The notes beneath the pieces are model-generated. The model saw only the letters and a list, made by a program, of their open reading frames with translations, did not search any database and had not been told where the DNA came from. From Cochlodiniinecator piscidefendens (lineage in GTDB: Bacteria; Pseudomonadota; Alphaproteobacteria; Rhodobacterales; Rhodobacteraceae), in contig NZ_JAAOIE010000004.1 of NCBI RefSeq assembly GCF_011326755.1, forward strand, positions 1 through 64,000: 64,000 nt of DNA, in the 5' to 3' direction. The position numbers and the translations under genes were made by a program. Positions 45,422 to 56,812 of this stretch are shown one piece after another. Every line of letters begins with the position of its first letter. Positions within the stretch are counted from its first letter, which is position 1.

Positions 45422-45432
45422 AATGTGCGTTC

Positions 45433-48135
45433 TTAAACGAGACTGCCGTGGCAGTGCTTAAACCGTTTGCCCGACCCACATGGGCAAGGGTCGTTGCGGT
45501 TTGGATTACCCCAGGTCTCAGGGTTGTTTTCATCAAAACCTTCGATCGGCGCTTGTGCTTCTTCAACGGCCGCTTGCGTTGCTGCTTGAACAGTTTTTTG
45601 CTGCTGTGTTTGCTGCGCTGCAATCTGGCGCATCATTTCCTGCTGCTCTTCCGGTGAAAGCGGACGGATTTTAGCGAGATTGGTGGTCACTTCCTGACGC
45701 AGTGAGTTGAGCAAACCATCAAACAGCTCAAAGGATTCTGTTTTATATTCATTCAGAGGATCACGCTGCGCATACCCTCGGAACCCAACCACAGAACGCA
45801 AATGTTCGAGCGTTAGCAAATGTTCGCGCCATTTTGCGTCAATCGTTTGTAACAATAGCTGCTTTTCAATGCGGCGCATATTTTCGGGGCCGAATTGTTC
45901 AGCCTTTTCTGTCATGAACTTCTGGGATTCTTCCTCAAGCCGCTCGCGCAGAGTGTCGTCATCTGCACCTTCTTCTGCCGCCCATTCCGCCACTGGTACA
46001 TCGATGCCAAGGTTTTCAATCGTCGAAACGTACAAACCTTGCGTGTCCCATTGATCAGCATATGATTTTGGTGGAATATGTGCCTCGACCATATCGTCGA
46101 TCACCTGCGTACGCATGTCGTCAACGATTTCAGATAGGTCTTCGGTTTCCATGATTTCGCGACGTTGCGCAAAGATAACTTTACGCTGGTCATTCATTAC
46201 ATCATCAAATTTCAACAGTTGTTTACGAATGTCAAAGTTGCGACCTTCGACTTTGGCCTGCGCTTTTTCCAGCGATTTGTTGACCCAAGGGTGAACGATA
46301 GCTTCGCCTTCTTTCATCCCCAAAGATGATAGAACTTTGTCCAAACGTTCCGATCCGAAAATACGCATCAGATCATCATCAAGGCTTAGGAAGAAAGAAG
46401 AGCGGCCAGGGTCACCCTGACGGCCAGAACGGCCGCGCAGCTGGTTATCAATCCGGCGGCTTTCATGGCGTTCAGTCGCCAGAATAAACAAACCACCAGC
46501 GGCTTTGACGGCCTCTTCGTCGCTTGCATGATCTTTTTCAATCCGCTCGCGTACCTCATCAGGGTGCGTGTCAGGGTCGGCTGCAATCGCATCCATGATT
46601 TTGAACTCGACGTTCCCGCCCAGCTTAATATCTGTACCACGGCCAGCCATATTGGTCGCGATCGTTACAGCGCCCAGTTTACCAGCATCTGCAACAATCT
46701 GTGCTTCTTGTTCGTGCTGACGCGCATTCAGGACGTTGTGCTTCACCTCTGCGGTAGTCAGCAGTTGAGATAGGAGTTCAGATTTTTCAATCGACGTTGT
46801 CCCAACCAAAATAGGCTGCCCGGTCGCATTGACCTTTTTGATCTCTTCGACAATCGCTGCGAATTTTTCATTGGCTGTTCTATACACCGCATCATGTTCA
46901 TCAACACGCGCGATGGGACGGTTTGTAGGAACCTCAACCACGCCAAGACCGTAAATCTCAGCGAATTCATCCGCTTCGGTCGCCGCAGTACCCGTCATCC
47001 CACCAAGTTTATCATACAGACGGAAATAGTTTTGGAAGGTCACAGACGCCAGCGTCACGTTTTCCGGCTGAATTTTGCAATCTTCTTTAGCTTCAATCGC
47101 TTGGTGCAAACCATCAGACAAACGACGACCAGACATCATGCGCCCGGTAAATTCGTCGATCAGAACAACTTCGCCATCGCGCACGATGTAGTCTTTGTCA
47201 CGCGTGAATAACTTATGCGCCCGCAAGCCCTGGTTCACATGGTGCACCAAGGTTGTGCTTTCCGGATCATAAAGCGACTGCCCCTCAGGCAATTGACCGT
47301 AAGTCGCCAACAGCTCTTCTAGAAATTCGTTACCTTCGTCCGTGAATGTCACATTGCGTGTTTTTTCATCCAGCGTGAAATGGTCGTCTTTCAACTCAGG
47401 AATGAGCTTATCAATAGTGATATACTTTTCAGAACGATCTTCCGCAGGACCAGAAATCACCAAAGGTGTCCGCGCCTCATCAATGAGAATTGAATCCACC
47501 TCATCGACAATCGCAAAATTATGGTCGCGCTGGCTCATTTGGGCCAGTTCAGATTTCATATTATCGCGCAGATAATCAAACCCAAGCTCATTGTTTGTCG
47601 CATAGGTCACATCGCACGCATAAGCGGCCTTCTTCTCGGCATCAGGCTGCTGCGGGTAAACAACACCCGTTGTCATACCAAGCGCGGTGAACACATTGCT
47701 CATCCATTCGGCATCACGCTTTGCAAGGTAATCGTTCACCGTAACAACGTGCACGCCTTTGCCAGATAATGCGTTCAAGTAGGCTGGGAATGTCGCGGTC
47801 AGGGTTTTGCCTTCGCCGGTTTTTTGTTCTGCAATGTTACCTTGATGCAGGAAAATGCCGCCCATAAGCTGCGTATCAAAGGCACGTAGACCTAACGCAC
47901 GGCGCGCACCTTCGCGACAGTTTGCAAAGGCCTCTGGCAAAAGAGTATCCAGATCTTCGCCGTCTCTTGCACGTTTTTGCAATTCGGCGGTTTTTTCGAT
48001 TATGCCTTCATCACTGAGCTTTTCAAATTCTGGCTCAAGCGCATTGATTTTCGCGACAAGCGGGCGCGTCGCTTTGACTTTGCGATCATTCGGAGTTCCG
48101 AAGACTTTCTTAGCGATTTTTCCAAGGCCCAGCAT
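45433..48135 (-). CDS. secA: SecA, preprotein translocase ATPase
   Basis: A 900-residue motor that drives protein export through SecYEG. Walker A is TGEGKTLTA, the DEAD-like box is [16 protein letters not shown], and the second nucleotide domain has NMAGRGTDI. The C-terminal zinc/SecB-binding motif is [14 protein letters not shown]. The ATG at 48135 with GGAGA upstream is the correct start ([13 protein letters not shown]); the frame is open 90 bases further. It diverges from the PpiC-type isomerase gene. Confidence 0.97.
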   Translation of the reverse strand: MLGLGKIAKKVFGTPNDRKVKATRPLVAKINALEPEFEKLSDEGIIEKTAELQKRARDGEDLDTLLPEAFANCREGARRALGLRAFDTQLMGGIFLHQGNIAEQKTGEGKTLTATFPAYLNALSGKGVHVVTVNDYLAKRDAEWMSNVFTALGMTTGVVYPQQPDAEKKAAYACDVTYATNNELGFDYLRDNMKSELAQMSQRDHNFAIVDEVDSILIDEARTPLVISGPAEDRSEKYITIDKLIPELKDDHFTLDEKTRNVTFTDEGNEFLEELLATYGQLPEGQSLYDPESTTLVHHVNQGLRAHKLFTRDKDYIVRDGEVVLIDEFTGRMMSGRRLSDGLHQAIEAKEDCKIQPENVTLASVTFQNYFRLYDKLGGMTGTAATEADEFAEIYGLGVVEVPTNRPIARVDEHDAVYRTANEKFAAIVEEIKKVNATGQPILVGTTSIEKSELLSQLLTTAEVKHNVLNARQHEQEAQIVADAGKLGAVTIATNMAGRGTDIKLGGNVEFKIMDAIAADPDTHPDEVRERIEKDHASDEEAVKAAGGLFILATERHESRRIDNQLRGRSGRQGDPGRSSFFLSLDDDLMRIFGSERLDKVLSSLGMKEGEAIVHPWVNKSLEKAQAKVEGRNFDIRKQLLKFDDVMNDQRKVIFAQRREIMETEDLSEIVDDMRTQVIDDMVEAHIPPKSYADQWDTQGLYVSTIENLGIDVPVAEWAAEEGADDDTLRERLEEESQKFMTEKAEQFGPENMRRIEKQLLLQTIDAKWREHLLTLEHLRSVVGFRGYAQRDPLNEYKTESFELFDGLLNSLRQEVTTNLAKIRPLSPEEQQEMMRQIAAQQTQQQKTVQAATQAAVEEAQAPIEGFDENNPETWGNPNRNDPCPCGSGKRFKHCHGSLV

Positions 48136-48319
48136 ATTTTCTCCGCTCAATGCGTTCCAATTCAATTCAGGGTCAGTGATACCTTGTCCCGTGCTCTTTG
48201 TCGCCCTAAGTATGGTCAACAACAAAGCCCGTTATCATCAGGACCCTCTGGCGATGTAAGGGCCACAAAGCATAGTGTCAACGTCACGGACCTGAGTGAC
48301 CAATTCAAAGGATGAATAG

Positions 48320-49165
48320 ATGTCAAAACACACTAATTTCTGGCTGGGAACTGCGCTTGCCCTCACGCTTGCGGCACCAGCATTTGCTGAGGATGTGACA
48401 GCTGACACCGTTGTAGCAACTGTAAACGGGACCGACATCACGCTTGGTCACATGATCGCGACAAAAACCCAATTGCCAGAACAATATCAGGAACTCCCTG
48501 ACGAAGTGCTGTTTCAAGGTATCAAAGAACAGTTGATCCAACAGGTTGTGTTATCTCAGCAGGTCACGGATGCACCTCGCGCGGCGCAATACATGATCGA
48601 CAATGAAACACGTGCAATTTTGGCCAGTGTAACTGTCGAAGGCATTCTTGAAAGCAGCCTAACAGAAGAGGCCGTTCAAGCCGCTTATGAAGCAGAGTTT
48701 TCAGAAACCGATCCAAGCACCGAATATAATGCCGCCCACATCCTAGTCGAAACCGAAGAAGAAGCGCTTGAGCTGGTTCAAATGCTGAACGATGGCTCTG
48801 ATTTTGCGGACCTTGCCCGTGAAAAATCAACAGGCCCTTCCGGTGCCAACGGTGGCGCACTTGGTTGGTTCGGCCCTGGCATGATGGTCGCCCCATTTGA
48901 AGAAGCTGTCGTAGCATTGGAACCCGGTCAAGTGTCAGCACCCGTTGAAACGCAGTTTGGTTGGCATGTTGTCATGCTGAACGAAACACGCCTCAAAGAC
49001 GCACCCGCGTTGGAAGACGTTCGCGCAGAGCTGGAAGCCAACCTGCAACGCGCAGCAATGGAGGCACAATTGGCTGCTTTGGTTGAGGGTGCCGACATCA
49101 CACAAGTGGCCGATGACGAAATTGATCCAGCTATGCTGTCAAACACTGCTTTGATCGAGGAATAA
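48320..49165 (+). CDS. Exported peptidyl-prolyl isomerase (PpiC/PrsA-type parvulin)
   Basis: A 281-residue protein. The signal peptide (1-23) ends AFAE. A helical chaperone-like part precedes the parvulin domain (about 135-230), with AAHILVETEEEA, FADLAREKSTGPSG and FGWHVVMLNE. It would help fold proteins in the periplasm. It lies opposite secA and 5 bases before argJ, so it is probably the operon head for argJ-mutT. Confidence 0.92.
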   Translation: MSKHTNFWLGTALALTLAAPAFAEDVTADTVVATVNGTDITLGHMIATKTQLPEQYQELPDEVLFQGIKEQLIQQVVLSQQVTDAPRAAQYMIDNETRAILASVTVEGILESSLTEEAVQAAYEAEFSETDPSTEYNAAHILVETEEEALELVQMLNDGSDFADLAREKSTGPSGANGGALGWFGPGMMVAPFEEAVVALEPGQVSAPVETQFGWHVVMLNETRLKDAPALEDVRAELEANLQRAAMEAQLAALVEGADITQVADDEIDPAMLSNTALIEE

Positions 49166-49170
49166 GAATA

Positions 49171-50481
49171 ATGGGTAAGGCCGACGAAATTGCTGCGCTG
49201 CAAGCAGAGATCGCGCAGCTAAAGCAACAATTGGCAGATGCAGAAAAACCGTCTGCTCCGCTTGTTTCGCCACTGGCACCTGCTGGTGGCTTCCCGGCCT
49301 TACCCGCTATCGACGGCGTCCGATTTGCCGCACTTGAGGCGGGCGTGCGCTACAAAGGGCGCAAAGATGTCATGTTGGCAGAAGTTGCACCGGGTTCTGC
49401 CATCGCCGGTGTTTTCACGCGCTCGGCGACCCGCGCTGCACCTGTATTGGATTGCGAAGCAAAGCTAGGTAGCGATAGCCAGCCAGGCGGTGCCATTGTC
49501 GTTAACTCCGGAAACGCCAACGCCTTTACGGGCAACAATGGCGTTAGCTCTGTTGAAACCGTCACTGCCGCTGTTGCGAATGCATTGGCGATTCCGCAAA
49601 ACCGGGTGTTTTCATCATCCACCGGGGTGATTGGTGAACCGCTTCCACATGATAAAATCACCGGTAAAATCGGTGCACTCAAAGACGCGTTAAATGCCGA
49701 TGCCATCCAAGACGCAGCTGAGGCTATCATGACCACAGACACCTTTGCGAAAGGCTGTGTTGAGGTCTCTGGGGCTGTTACGATTGCGGGTATCGCCAAA
49801 GGGTCAGGCATGATCGCACCCGATATGGGGACAATGCTTGTCTATATCTTTACAGACGCAAAAATTTCGCAACCTTTGTTGCAACAACTCCTGTCTGAAC
49901 TGACCGATGTAACGTTCAACTGCATAACAGTAGACAGCGATACATCAACTTCGGATTCTTTGCTTTTGGTGGCGACACAGAAAGCAGAAGCTCCGGAAAT
50001 CGTCGATCTGACCAGCCCCGAGGGGCAAGCGTTTAAGGCCACATTGCACACAGTAATGCTCGACCTATCCCATCAGGTTGTTAAGGACGGCGAAGGAGCC
50101 ACCAAATTTGTAGAAATTAACGTTACAAATGCAGATACAGATGCGGACGCCCATAAAATTGCCATGGCCATTGCCAACTCACCTCTGGTGAAAACAGCCG
50201 TCGCTGGCGAAGACCCCAATTGGGGACGCGTGGTTATGGCAGTTGGAAAGTCCGGTGCCAAAGCTGATCGCGACTTGCTCTCCATCAGCTTTGGCGACGT
50301 ACTTGTCGCCGACAAGGGCTGGGTTGCAAAAGGCTACAGCGAAGACGACGCAGCGGCCCATATGAAAGGGCAAAACCTGCAAATTTCGGTCGATATCGGC
50401 ATTGGTTCAGGAAACGCCACTGCGTGGACTTGCGATTTGACAAACCGCTATATCGAAATCAACGCGGATTATCGGTCGTGA
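49171..50481 (+). CDS. argJ: ArgJ, bifunctional ornithine acetyltransferase / N-acetylglutamate synthase
   Basis: A 436-residue arginine-biosynthesis enzyme that recycles acetyl groups. It self-cleaves before the Thr of MGTML (in GMIAPDMGTMLVY, near residue 218). The core begins at about residue 32 (VSPLAPAGGFPALP). The first 28 residues, DEIAALQAEIAQLKQQLA, form a short coiled-coil extension that most ArgJ proteins lack. The ATG has GAGGAA 8 bases upstream and there is no other start before the core, so the extension looks real. It overlaps mutT by 4 bases. Confidence 0.96.
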   Translation: MGKADEIAALQAEIAQLKQQLADAEKPSAPLVSPLAPAGGFPALPAIDGVRFAALEAGVRYKGRKDVMLAEVAPGSAIAGVFTRSATRAAPVLDCEAKLGSDSQPGGAIVVNSGNANAFTGNNGVSSVETVTAAVANALAIPQNRVFSSSTGVIGEPLPHDKITGKIGALKDALNADAIQDAAEAIMTTDTFAKGCVEVSGAVTIAGIAKGSGMIAPDMGTMLVYIFTDAKISQPLLQQLLSELTDVTFNCITVDSDTSTSDSLLLVATQKAEAPEIVDLTSPEGQAFKATLHTVMLDLSHQVVKDGEGATKFVEINVTNADTDADAHKIAMAIANSPLVKTAVAGEDPNWGRVVMAVGKSGAKADRDLLSISFGDVLVADKGWVAKGYSEDDAAAHMKGQNLQISVDIGIGSGNATAWTCDLTNRYIEINADYRS

Positions 50482-50876
50482 AAACTATATTAGTATCCGC
50501 CGTCGCATTGATCGACGTTGACGGTCGCGTTCTTCTTGCTCAACGCCCCGAAGGCAAATCCATGGCTGGTCTGTGGGAATTCCCCGGAGGGAAGATCGAA
50601 GCCGGCGAAACACCCGAAGCCGCACTGATTCGCGAGCTTCACGAAGAGTTGGGCATCGATACATGGCAAAGTTGTTTGGCGCCACTCACGTTTGCCAGCC
50701 ATAGCTACGATGACTTTCATCTTTTAATGCCCCTTTTCGCCTGCAGAAAATGGAATGGAACACCCCAACCAAAAGAGGGGCAGACTTTAAAATGGGTTCG
50801 CGCCAACGCGTTACGGGATTATCCAATGCCCGCTGCTGATATACCTTTGATACCTATCTTACGCGACTGGCTGTAA
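50478..50876 (+). CDS. mutT: MutT-type NUDIX hydrolase (8-oxo-dGTP diphosphatase)
   Basis: A 132-residue NUDIX enzyme that sanitises the nucleotide pool. The NUDIX box spans GKIEAGETPEAALIRELHEE, with the REL-x-EE core. The GTG start overlaps the argJ stop (GTGA). Length is typical (E. coli MutT 129). The call as MutT rather than another NUDIX enzyme rests on length and context. Confidence 0.92.
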   Translation: MKTILVSAVALIDVDGRVLLAQRPEGKSMAGLWEFPGGKIEAGETPEAALIRELHEELGIDTWQSCLAPLTFASHSYDDFHLLMPLFACRKWNGTPQPKEGQTLKWVRANALRDYPMPAADIPLIPILRDWL

Positions 50877-50974
50877 GTTAATATTGAGTTAAGGCCTCCG
50901 CAAAAATAGGGGGTTCGCAAAGGGGAATTTTTTGATAAAATTAACCAAGCTCAAACCTTGGGGGCAAGAAGCTT

Positions 50975-51109
50975 ATGATTAGAACAATAACAGTTGGTAG
51001 TTGTGTTTCCGTGCAGGGAACATTCGTGCGTAAGTTGAGTAACGGTAAAATAATGGTACGCGTCGGGAAGGAAACCTTTTCTGGTTATCCGATCTCAGAA
51101 GCCGCCTAA
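50975..51109 (+). CDS. Small 44-residue protein
   Basis: An ATG at 50975 opens a 44-residue frame (MIRTITVGSCVSVQG...) ending PISEAA. GGGGGCAAGAAG precedes the start. It reads like a small beta-barrel or SH3-like strand repeat with alternating V/I and K/R residues. I recall similar short proteins in Rhodobacterales, but the function is unknown. A strong terminator follows 22 bases after the stop, which supports a real transcript. There is one cysteine and no membrane segment. Confidence 0.65.
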   Translation: MIRTITVGSCVSVQGTFVRKLSNGKIMVRVGKETFSGYPISEAA

Positions 51110-51131
51110 ATCATTTAAACAAACGAATACG

Positions 51132-51160
51132 AAAAAGGGGCGCTTTATGCGCCCCTTTTT
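51132..51160. terminator. Bidirectional terminator between the 44-residue gene and infB
   Basis: A perfect 12-bp stem AAAAAGGGGCGC / GCGCCCCTTTTT with a TTTAT loop. The A run on one side and T run on the other make it work for both converging genes. It sits 22 bases from each stop codon. Confidence 0.93.
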
Positions 51161-51181
51161 AATTCCATACATATCCGCAAC

Positions 51182-53734
51182 TTAGTCGAGTTTGCGTTCG
51201 ATTTCTTCACGTTCGAAGATCTCGATCACATCGTCAGGACGGATATCGTCATAGTTCTCAAATGCCATACCGCATTCTTGACCTGACTGAACTTCTTTCA
51301 CTTCATCTTTGAAGCGTTTCAGCGTTTTCAGCGTACCTTCATGAATAACAACGTTATCACGCAACAGGCGAACACCCGCAGAACGACGCGCCACACCTTC
51401 GGTTACCAAACAACCTGCAACTTTACCGACACCCGTAACTTTAAAGACTTCTTTAATCTTCGAGTAGCCGATGAAGTTTTCGCGAACTTCAGCAGACAAC
51501 AGGCCAGAAGCCGCCGCTTTCACATCATCTACAAGATCGTAGATGACGGAATAGTAACGAATTTCTACGCCTTTTTGGTTTGCTGCGTTCCGAGCCGATG
51601 CATTTGCACGCACGTTAAAGCCCATCACAGGCGCACCGGAAGCTTCAGCCAAACCAATGTCAGATTCAGTAATCGCACCCACACCATGGTGTAGAACGCG
51701 AACACGAACTTCGTCGTTTCCGATTTTTTCCATCGCTTGAACGATAGCTTCAGCAGAACCTTGAACGTCTGTCTTAACAAGGATTGGCAATTCAGCGAGG
51801 TTTTCGCTTTGCTTCGCCTGCGCCATAAGCTGTTCAAGAGTGGTCGCTGCACCAGCGGCAGCCCGTTTGTCTTTAGCCGCGTGTTCACGATATTCCGCAA
51901 TTTCACGCGCCTGAGCCTCGGTATCAACAACGTTCAAAACGTCACCAGCTTCAGGTGTACCGTTAAGGCCAAGAACCTCTACCGGAACAGATGGGCCAGC
52001 TTCGTCAACACGGTTACCTTTGTCATCGATCAGCGCACGCACCTTACCGTACTGCTCACCCACAACAAAAATGTCACCTTTACGCAGTGTACCGTTCTGA
52101 ACCAGAACAGTCGCCACCGGACCACGACCAACATCAAGCTGCGCCTCAATCACCGCACCAGATGCAGAGCGATCGGGGTTTGCTTTGAGTTCAAGAATTT
52201 CAGACTGTAGCGCAATCGCCTCAAGCAATTGATCCAAGCCCTGACCCGTGATTGCAGAGACTTCGACATCCTGCACTTCACCTGACATGGCTTCAACGAT
52301 CACTTCGTGCTGCAATAGTTCTGCCCGTACTTTGTTCGGGTCAGCCGCTGGGCGGTCACATTTGTTGATCGCAACGATCATTGGCACACCAGCAGCTTTC
52401 GCATGGTGGATCGCTTCGATTGTTTGCGGCATCACGGAGTCATCCGCAGCCACAACCAAAACAACGATGTCCGTAACCTGTGCACCACGTGCCCGCATAG
52501 ACGTAAACGCCGCGTGCCCCGGAGTATCGAGGAATGACAGAACAGTGCCGCCATCGGTTTTCACCTGATACGCACCGATATGCTGTGTAATACCGCCGGC
52601 TTCGCCTGCAACAACCTTAGCATTCCGGATCGCATCAAGCAGAGACGTCTTACCGTGGTCAACGTGACCCATGATAGTGATAACCGGAGGACGATCACGC
52701 AGATCTTCCTGTTTATCATCAACAGAGTCGATCACATCTTCAACGTCAGCGTCAGAGACGCGCACAATTTTGTGGCCGAATTCTTCGATGATCAGCTCAG
52801 CAGTATCGGCATCGATTGCTTGGTTCTGTGTAACCATCATACCCATTTTCATGAGTGATTTCACAACTTCAGCAACACGCTCTGCCATACGATTGGCCAA
52901 TTCTGAAACGATAATCGCCTCAGGAACTTTGACTTCGCGTACGATCTTTTCGCGGTTTTCAGCTTGACCCATCGCTTTTTGACGTGCGCGTTCTTGTTGG
53001 CGTTTCATCGCCGCCATAGAACGTTGACGCCCACCTTCACCACCAGACAACGCCTGATTAAGTGTCAGCTTACCAGAACGGCGACCATCATTTTGGTTTT
53101 TGTTCTTAGGTTGACGTGCGGCATCACGGTTGTCGCGATCATTTTTACGTGGCGCAGATGATGGCTTTGGGCCACCAGCAGGCGCTTGGCGTGCGGTTTG
53201 ATCGTTTGCCGCTGGCGCACTAGATTGAGTTTGCTGACGCTTAGAGCTTGCCGCAGCAGCACTTGCCTCTTGGGCTTTGGCTTGGGCAGCGCGCTGAGCA
53301 GCGATTTCAGCTTCGGCTTTTGCACGCGCTTCTTCTTCGGCTTTCGCCTTAGCACGCTCTTCGCGTTCGCGTTCTTCACGCTCTTTCGCTTCGATTTCGG
53401 CACGGCGGCGCGCGCGTTCTTCTTCGCGTGCCTTTTCTTCCGCAATCCGGTTTGCCGCATCTTCAGCTTCGCGTGCTTTCGCAGCGCGAACAGCTTTTAG
53501 CCGGCGTTCCATTTCAACATCAGAAATGCCTGCAGGACGTTTTGAGGGTCCAGCACCGCCGCCAGCGCCCATGGGCTTTGTTCCTGCGCCAGGCTTAGGC
53601 ACAACAACGCGCTTGCGTTTTGTTTCCACAACCACATTCTTCGTCCGACCGTGGCTGAAGCTTTGCTTTACATTGCCTGGGCGCGCGTCGCCGCCACGCA
53701 GGCCGAGAGGTTTTTTGCCGTCACTATCGCTCAT
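51182..53734 (-). CDS. infB: InfB, translation initiation factor IF-2
   Basis: An 850-residue GTPase that places initiator tRNA on the ribosome. The G domain begins near residue 350: [13 protein letters not shown] (G1), DTPGHAAF (G3) and NKCD (G4). The N-terminal 230 residues are a highly charged Ala/Glu/Lys/Arg-rich helix, usual for IF-2 of this group. It overlaps ylxR by 4 bases in the rimP-nusA-ylxR-infB operon. Confidence 0.97.
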   Translation of the reverse strand: MSDSDGKKPLGLRGGDARPGNVKQSFSHGRTKNVVVETKRKRVVVPKPGAGTKPMGAGGGAGPSKRPAGISDVEMERRLKAVRAAKAREAEDAANRIAEEKAREEERARRRAEIEAKEREEREREERAKAKAEEEARAKAEAEIAAQRAAQAKAQEASAAAASSKRQQTQSSAPAANDQTARQAPAGGPKPSSAPRKNDRDNRDAARQPKNKNQNDGRRSGKLTLNQALSGGEGGRQRSMAAMKRQQERARQKAMGQAENREKIVREVKVPEAIIVSELANRMAERVAEVVKSLMKMGMMVTQNQAIDADTAELIIEEFGHKIVRVSDADVEDVIDSVDDKQEDLRDRPPVITIMGHVDHGKTSLLDAIRNAKVVAGEAGGITQHIGAYQVKTDGGTVLSFLDTPGHAAFTSMRARGAQVTDIVVLVVAADDSVMPQTIEAIHHAKAAGVPMIVAINKCDRPAADPNKVRAELLQHEVIVEAMSGEVQDVEVSAITGQGLDQLLEAIALQSEILELKANPDRSASGAVIEAQLDVGRGPVATVLVQNGTLRKGDIFVVGEQYGKVRALIDDKGNRVDEAGPSVPVEVLGLNGTPEAGDVLNVVDTEAQAREIAEYREHAAKDKRAAAGAATTLEQLMAQAKQSENLAELPILVKTDVQGSAEAIVQAMEKIGNDEVRVRVLHHGVGAITESDIGLAEASGAPVMGFNVRANASARNAANQKGVEIRYYSVIYDLVDDVKAAASGLLSAEVRENFIGYSKIKEVFKVTGVGKVAGCLVTEGVARRSAGVRLLRDNVVIHEGTLKTLKRFKDEVKEVQSGQECGMAFENYDDIRPDDVIEIFEREEIERKLD

Positions 53735-54360
53735 TTGGTCTTCGTATCCTTCCCGGCAGCTGAACCACCGTCTTTTTCACGAACGCCCGAAAGCCGCGCA
53801 GCTTCCTCTACTACACGTTCGGTGAGTCCGCTAGGCGCAAGCGCGCCATGTATCACATTTTCTCGCCCGAAAGCCAAACCCAATTCATTCGCCGTCAAAT
53901 GGCCAATATATGACCCATCATGTGGGGTCGAAAGTTTGGTTTTTCCGCGCGATGATCCATCATTTGCCTGAATAAGTACCTGTGCGTACTCATTCACCAA
54001 CCAGCCTTTGACCTTTTCGTATCCCGTCACCGCGTAACCACCTTTACGCGACAATGAAATAAGATCGACAACCCGGCGCGCTAGGCCCGCCTCAATATCG
54101 TCAATCAAGGTATCCGACACCGTCACCGGCTGTTTGGCGGCCCGCGCGAACAGGCCCTTTTTTATCACTTTGTCCAGCTCAGCACGATCAGAGATAACCC
54201 AAATCCCGCGCCCTGGCAGTTTTTCAAATAGATCTGCCACGATCTGGTTGTCTGGGCCCACGACAAACCGGATCAGCCCAGTTTTTGGCTGGGATTCTCC
54301 GGTTGCTATGCAGCGCCGTTCCGGTTCAACCCGGTTTCTGATTTTGTCACGTCGTGACAT
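53731..54360 (-). CDS. ylxR: YlxR-family RNA-binding protein with C-terminal L7Ae-like domain
   Basis: A 209-residue protein. The N-terminal YlxR (DUF448) domain covers about 10-90, with [19 protein letters not shown] and [10 protein letters not shown]. The second half (about 95-190) resembles an L7Ae-type RNA-binding fold. The GGAGGG site before the ATG is strong. It lies between nusA and infB and probably binds RNA or nucleoid DNA; the role is not fixed. Confidence 0.9.
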   Translation of the reverse strand: MSRRDKIRNRVEPERRCIATGESQPKTGLIRFVVGPDNQIVADLFEKLPGRGIWVISDRAELDKVIKKGLFARAAKQPVTVSDTLIDDIEAGLARRVVDLISLSRKGGYAVTGYEKVKGWLVNEYAQVLIQANDGSSRGKTKLSTPHDGSYIGHLTANELGLAFGRENVIHGALAPSGLTERVVEEAARLSGVREKDGGSAAGKDTKTK

Positions 54361-54382
54361 CTAAGCCCTCCGAAACCTGAAT

Positions 54383-56002
54383 TCAGGCCTCTGCTTCCTC
54401 TTCGCCAACCGCATCTGCGTCGGCGTCTTCTTCTGCTTCCAAATCGGCGGGGTCAACCCAACCAAGTTGAATACGTGCTGTCATGACGAGGTTTTGTGCT
54501 TCTTCGAGAGAAACATCGAACTTTTCGAGCAAACCATCGTCTTTTACGCGTTGACCATCAACAGTGGTCCAGCCACCAGCCAATTCCCAGTCAGCACATG
54601 TCGCAAAGTCATCAAGCGTTTTAACGCCATCTTCGGCCAATGCTTCGATCATTTGCGGTGTCAGACCTTCAAAGCTCATCAAGCTGTCTTCGACGCCCAA
54701 CTCAACCGCACGCTCAAGTGCTTTGCGGTTTTGTGCTTCTAGGTAATCACGTGCGCGCGCCTGAAGTTCGCTTGCTGTTGCTTCATCGACACCTTCGATA
54801 ACCAGCAATTCGTCAACTTCGACGTATGCCACCTCTTCGAGAGAGGTAAAGCCTTCGGACACCAAGAGCTGAGCAAAGAATTCATCAAGATCAAGCGTAT
54901 CAACAAACAGTTTAGTGCGTGTTGCGAATTCAGCCTGACGACGTGCAGATTCTTCTGCTTCAGTCATGATGTCGATATCAAGTCCGGTCAACTGTGACGC
55001 AAGGCGCACGTTCTGACCACGGCGACCAATCGCAAGGCTTAGCTGTTCATCAGGGACAACAACTTCGATGCGTTCTGCTTCTTCGTCCAAAACAACTTTG
55101 GTCACTTCAGCAGGCTGCAACGCATTCACAAGGAATGTTGGCTGATCTTCATTCCAAGGAATGATGTCGATTTTTTCGCCCTGAAGCTCATTCACAACGG
55201 CCTGAACACGGCTACCGCGCATACCAACACAGGCACCAACAGGATCGATGGAGTTGTCGTTGGAAATCACTGCGATCTTAGCGCGTGAACCAGGGTCACG
55301 TGCGACAGCTTTGATGTTGATAATGCCATCATAGATTTCAGGCACTTCCATCTTAAACAATTCCGCCATGAACTGCGGGTCAGTCCGGCTTAGAAAGATC
55401 TGTGGGCCACGCACTTCGCGACGTACATCTTTGATGTAAACGCGAATACGGTCGTTCGGGCGATAGCTTTCGCGGCCGATTTTATCATTGCGACGCAACA
55501 CAGCTTCGCCGCGGCCAACGTCAACGATAACATTGCCATATTCTTCGCGTTTCACGAGACCATTGATAATGGTGCCAGCGCGATCTTTGAATTCTTCGTA
55601 CTGGCGATCACGCTCTGCTTCGCGAACTTTTTGCAAGATCACCTGTTTCGCTGATTGCGCCGCGATACGGCCCATTTCAACTGGCGGAACTTCGTCAGAC
55701 AATTCATCGCCAACCGCAGGGTCAGAGGTGTATTGCTTGGCTTGCTCAACGGTCAGTTCAGCTTGGTAATTTTCCAGCAGATCATCTTCGACAACTGTGC
55801 GCACACGGGTAAAGGTCGCTTTGCCGGTTTTGCGGTCGATTGACACGCGAATATCCATCTCAGAGCCGTAGCGAGATTTCGCAGCGCGGGCGAGGCTTTC
55901 TTCCATCGCCTGAACAACCAGTTCAGGGTCGATCATCTTTTCACGTGCGACGGCCTCAGCAGTTTGTAGAAGCTCAAGCTGGTTTGCAGAAGTAATTGCC
56001 AT
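54383..56002 (-). CDS. nusA: NusA, transcription elongation/termination factor
   Basis: A 539-residue factor from the ATG at 56002 with GAGGAAGAG upstream. The N-terminal RNA polymerase-binding domain is followed by S1 and two KH domains; GACVGMRGSRVQAVVNEL and AIGRRGQNVRLASQLTG are the KH GxxG loops. The C-terminal helix-hairpin repeats end in an acidic tail. The frame is open 93 bases upstream but that part lies in rimP. It starts 1 base after rimP. Confidence 0.96.
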   Translation of the reverse strand: MAITSANQLELLQTAEAVAREKMIDPELVVQAMEESLARAAKSRYGSEMDIRVSIDRKTGKATFTRVRTVVEDDLLENYQAELTVEQAKQYTSDPAVGDELSDEVPPVEMGRIAAQSAKQVILQKVREAERDRQYEEFKDRAGTIINGLVKREEYGNVIVDVGRGEAVLRRNDKIGRESYRPNDRIRVYIKDVRREVRGPQIFLSRTDPQFMAELFKMEVPEIYDGIINIKAVARDPGSRAKIAVISNDNSIDPVGACVGMRGSRVQAVVNELQGEKIDIIPWNEDQPTFLVNALQPAEVTKVVLDEEAERIEVVVPDEQLSLAIGRRGQNVRLASQLTGLDIDIMTEAEESARRQAEFATRTKLFVDTLDLDEFFAQLLVSEGFTSLEEVAYVEVDELLVIEGVDEATASELQARARDYLEAQNRKALERAVELGVEDSLMSFEGLTPQMIEALAEDGVKTLDDFATCADWELAGGWTTVDGQRVKDDGLLEKFDVSLEEAQNLVMTARIQLGWVDPADLEAEEDADADAVGEEEAEA

Positions 56003-56003
56003 A

Positions 56004-56573
56004 TTACTCTTCCTCGGAAGTGTCGGTTTGAATTTCGTCGAATTGGTCGTCATCAATGATGCCTGACGCTTTGCGCGCCCGTAGCATTTCTGCAATCAAT
56101 TCATCGCTCAGAACGAGCTTCGCATCGGTCAGCCAATCAAATTTCAGGCCGATAGTCCCCTGATCAATCGTGATCAGAACTTCGTCTTCTTCGGTGCCCG
56201 CGAGCACCCCTTTGAAACGGCGCTGACCATCAATCAGATCGGCGGTTTCGAGTTTGGCTTCATAGCCATTCCACATGTCAAAATCTTTGAGACGCGTCAA
56301 AGGCCGATCAATACCCGGCGATGACACCTCAAGCGCATAATTGTCTGCGATCGGGTCTTCGACATCCATGATTGCGGAAACTTCGTTCGAAATCTTAGCG
56401 CAATCATCAACTTCGATCCCACCGTCGGGACGTTCAGCCATAACCTGCAAAATCGTCGTTTTGCCGCTAAGCATACGCACGCGCACCAATTCAAACCCTA
56501 GGCCTTCGACCACGGGTTCGATGATTTCTTTCACTCTGCGATCAATCGCAGCTTTCGCGATGAGGTCAGCCAT
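56004..56573 (-). CDS. rimP: RimP, 30S ribosome maturation factor
   Basis: A 189-residue protein with the two RimP domains: an N-terminal alpha/beta domain (GFELVRVRM) and a C-terminal SH3-like domain. [19 protein letters not shown] is the family signature. It is the first gene of the rimP-nusA-ylxR-infB operon. Confidence 0.95.
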   Translation of the reverse strand: MADLIAKAAIDRRVKEIIEPVVEGLGFELVRVRMLSGKTTILQVMAERPDGGIEVDDCAKISNEVSAIMDVEDPIADNYALEVSSPGIDRPLTRLKDFDMWNGYEAKLETADLIDGQRRFKGVLAGTEEDEVLITIDQGTIGLKFDWLTDAKLVLSDELIAEMLRARKASGIIDDDQFDEIQTDTSEEE

Positions 56574-56636
56574 GTGTTCCTTCGCACTTTTGTTTGCTCT
56601 ATGCCATTTCTCGCGTCAGGCGCGATCTAAAAGCAC

Positions 56637-56659
56637 AAAAAAACGGGCGCGCGGCCCGT
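56637..56659 (-). terminator. Terminator upstream of rimP
   Basis: ACGGGC / GCCCGT arms (56643-56648 and 56654-56659) with a 5-base loop. On the minus strand it is followed by seven T (complement of A at 56637-56643). It ends transcription from the CDGSH gene before rimP; the surrounding 239-base gap shows nothing else clear. Confidence 0.7.
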
Positions 56660-56812
56660 CGATATTTCCCGGTGGAAGCTTGACCCGAAGACCAAACCGC
56701 CGCTGTTAATGGGGGATATAGGGGAAAAAACCTGAGTCTGCAAGGGGATTAAAGCAGGTTATCCTCCGCCCCTCTGCGGGCCTCTTCACCAAGGCGTTTC
56801 AAACGCAGAAAA

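Noticed and set aside
53000-53500. Repeat-like, low-complexity stretch in infB
   Set aside because: It codes for the normal charged Ala/Glu/Lys/Arg helix of IF-2, and the long frames on the opposite strand are shadows of this bias.
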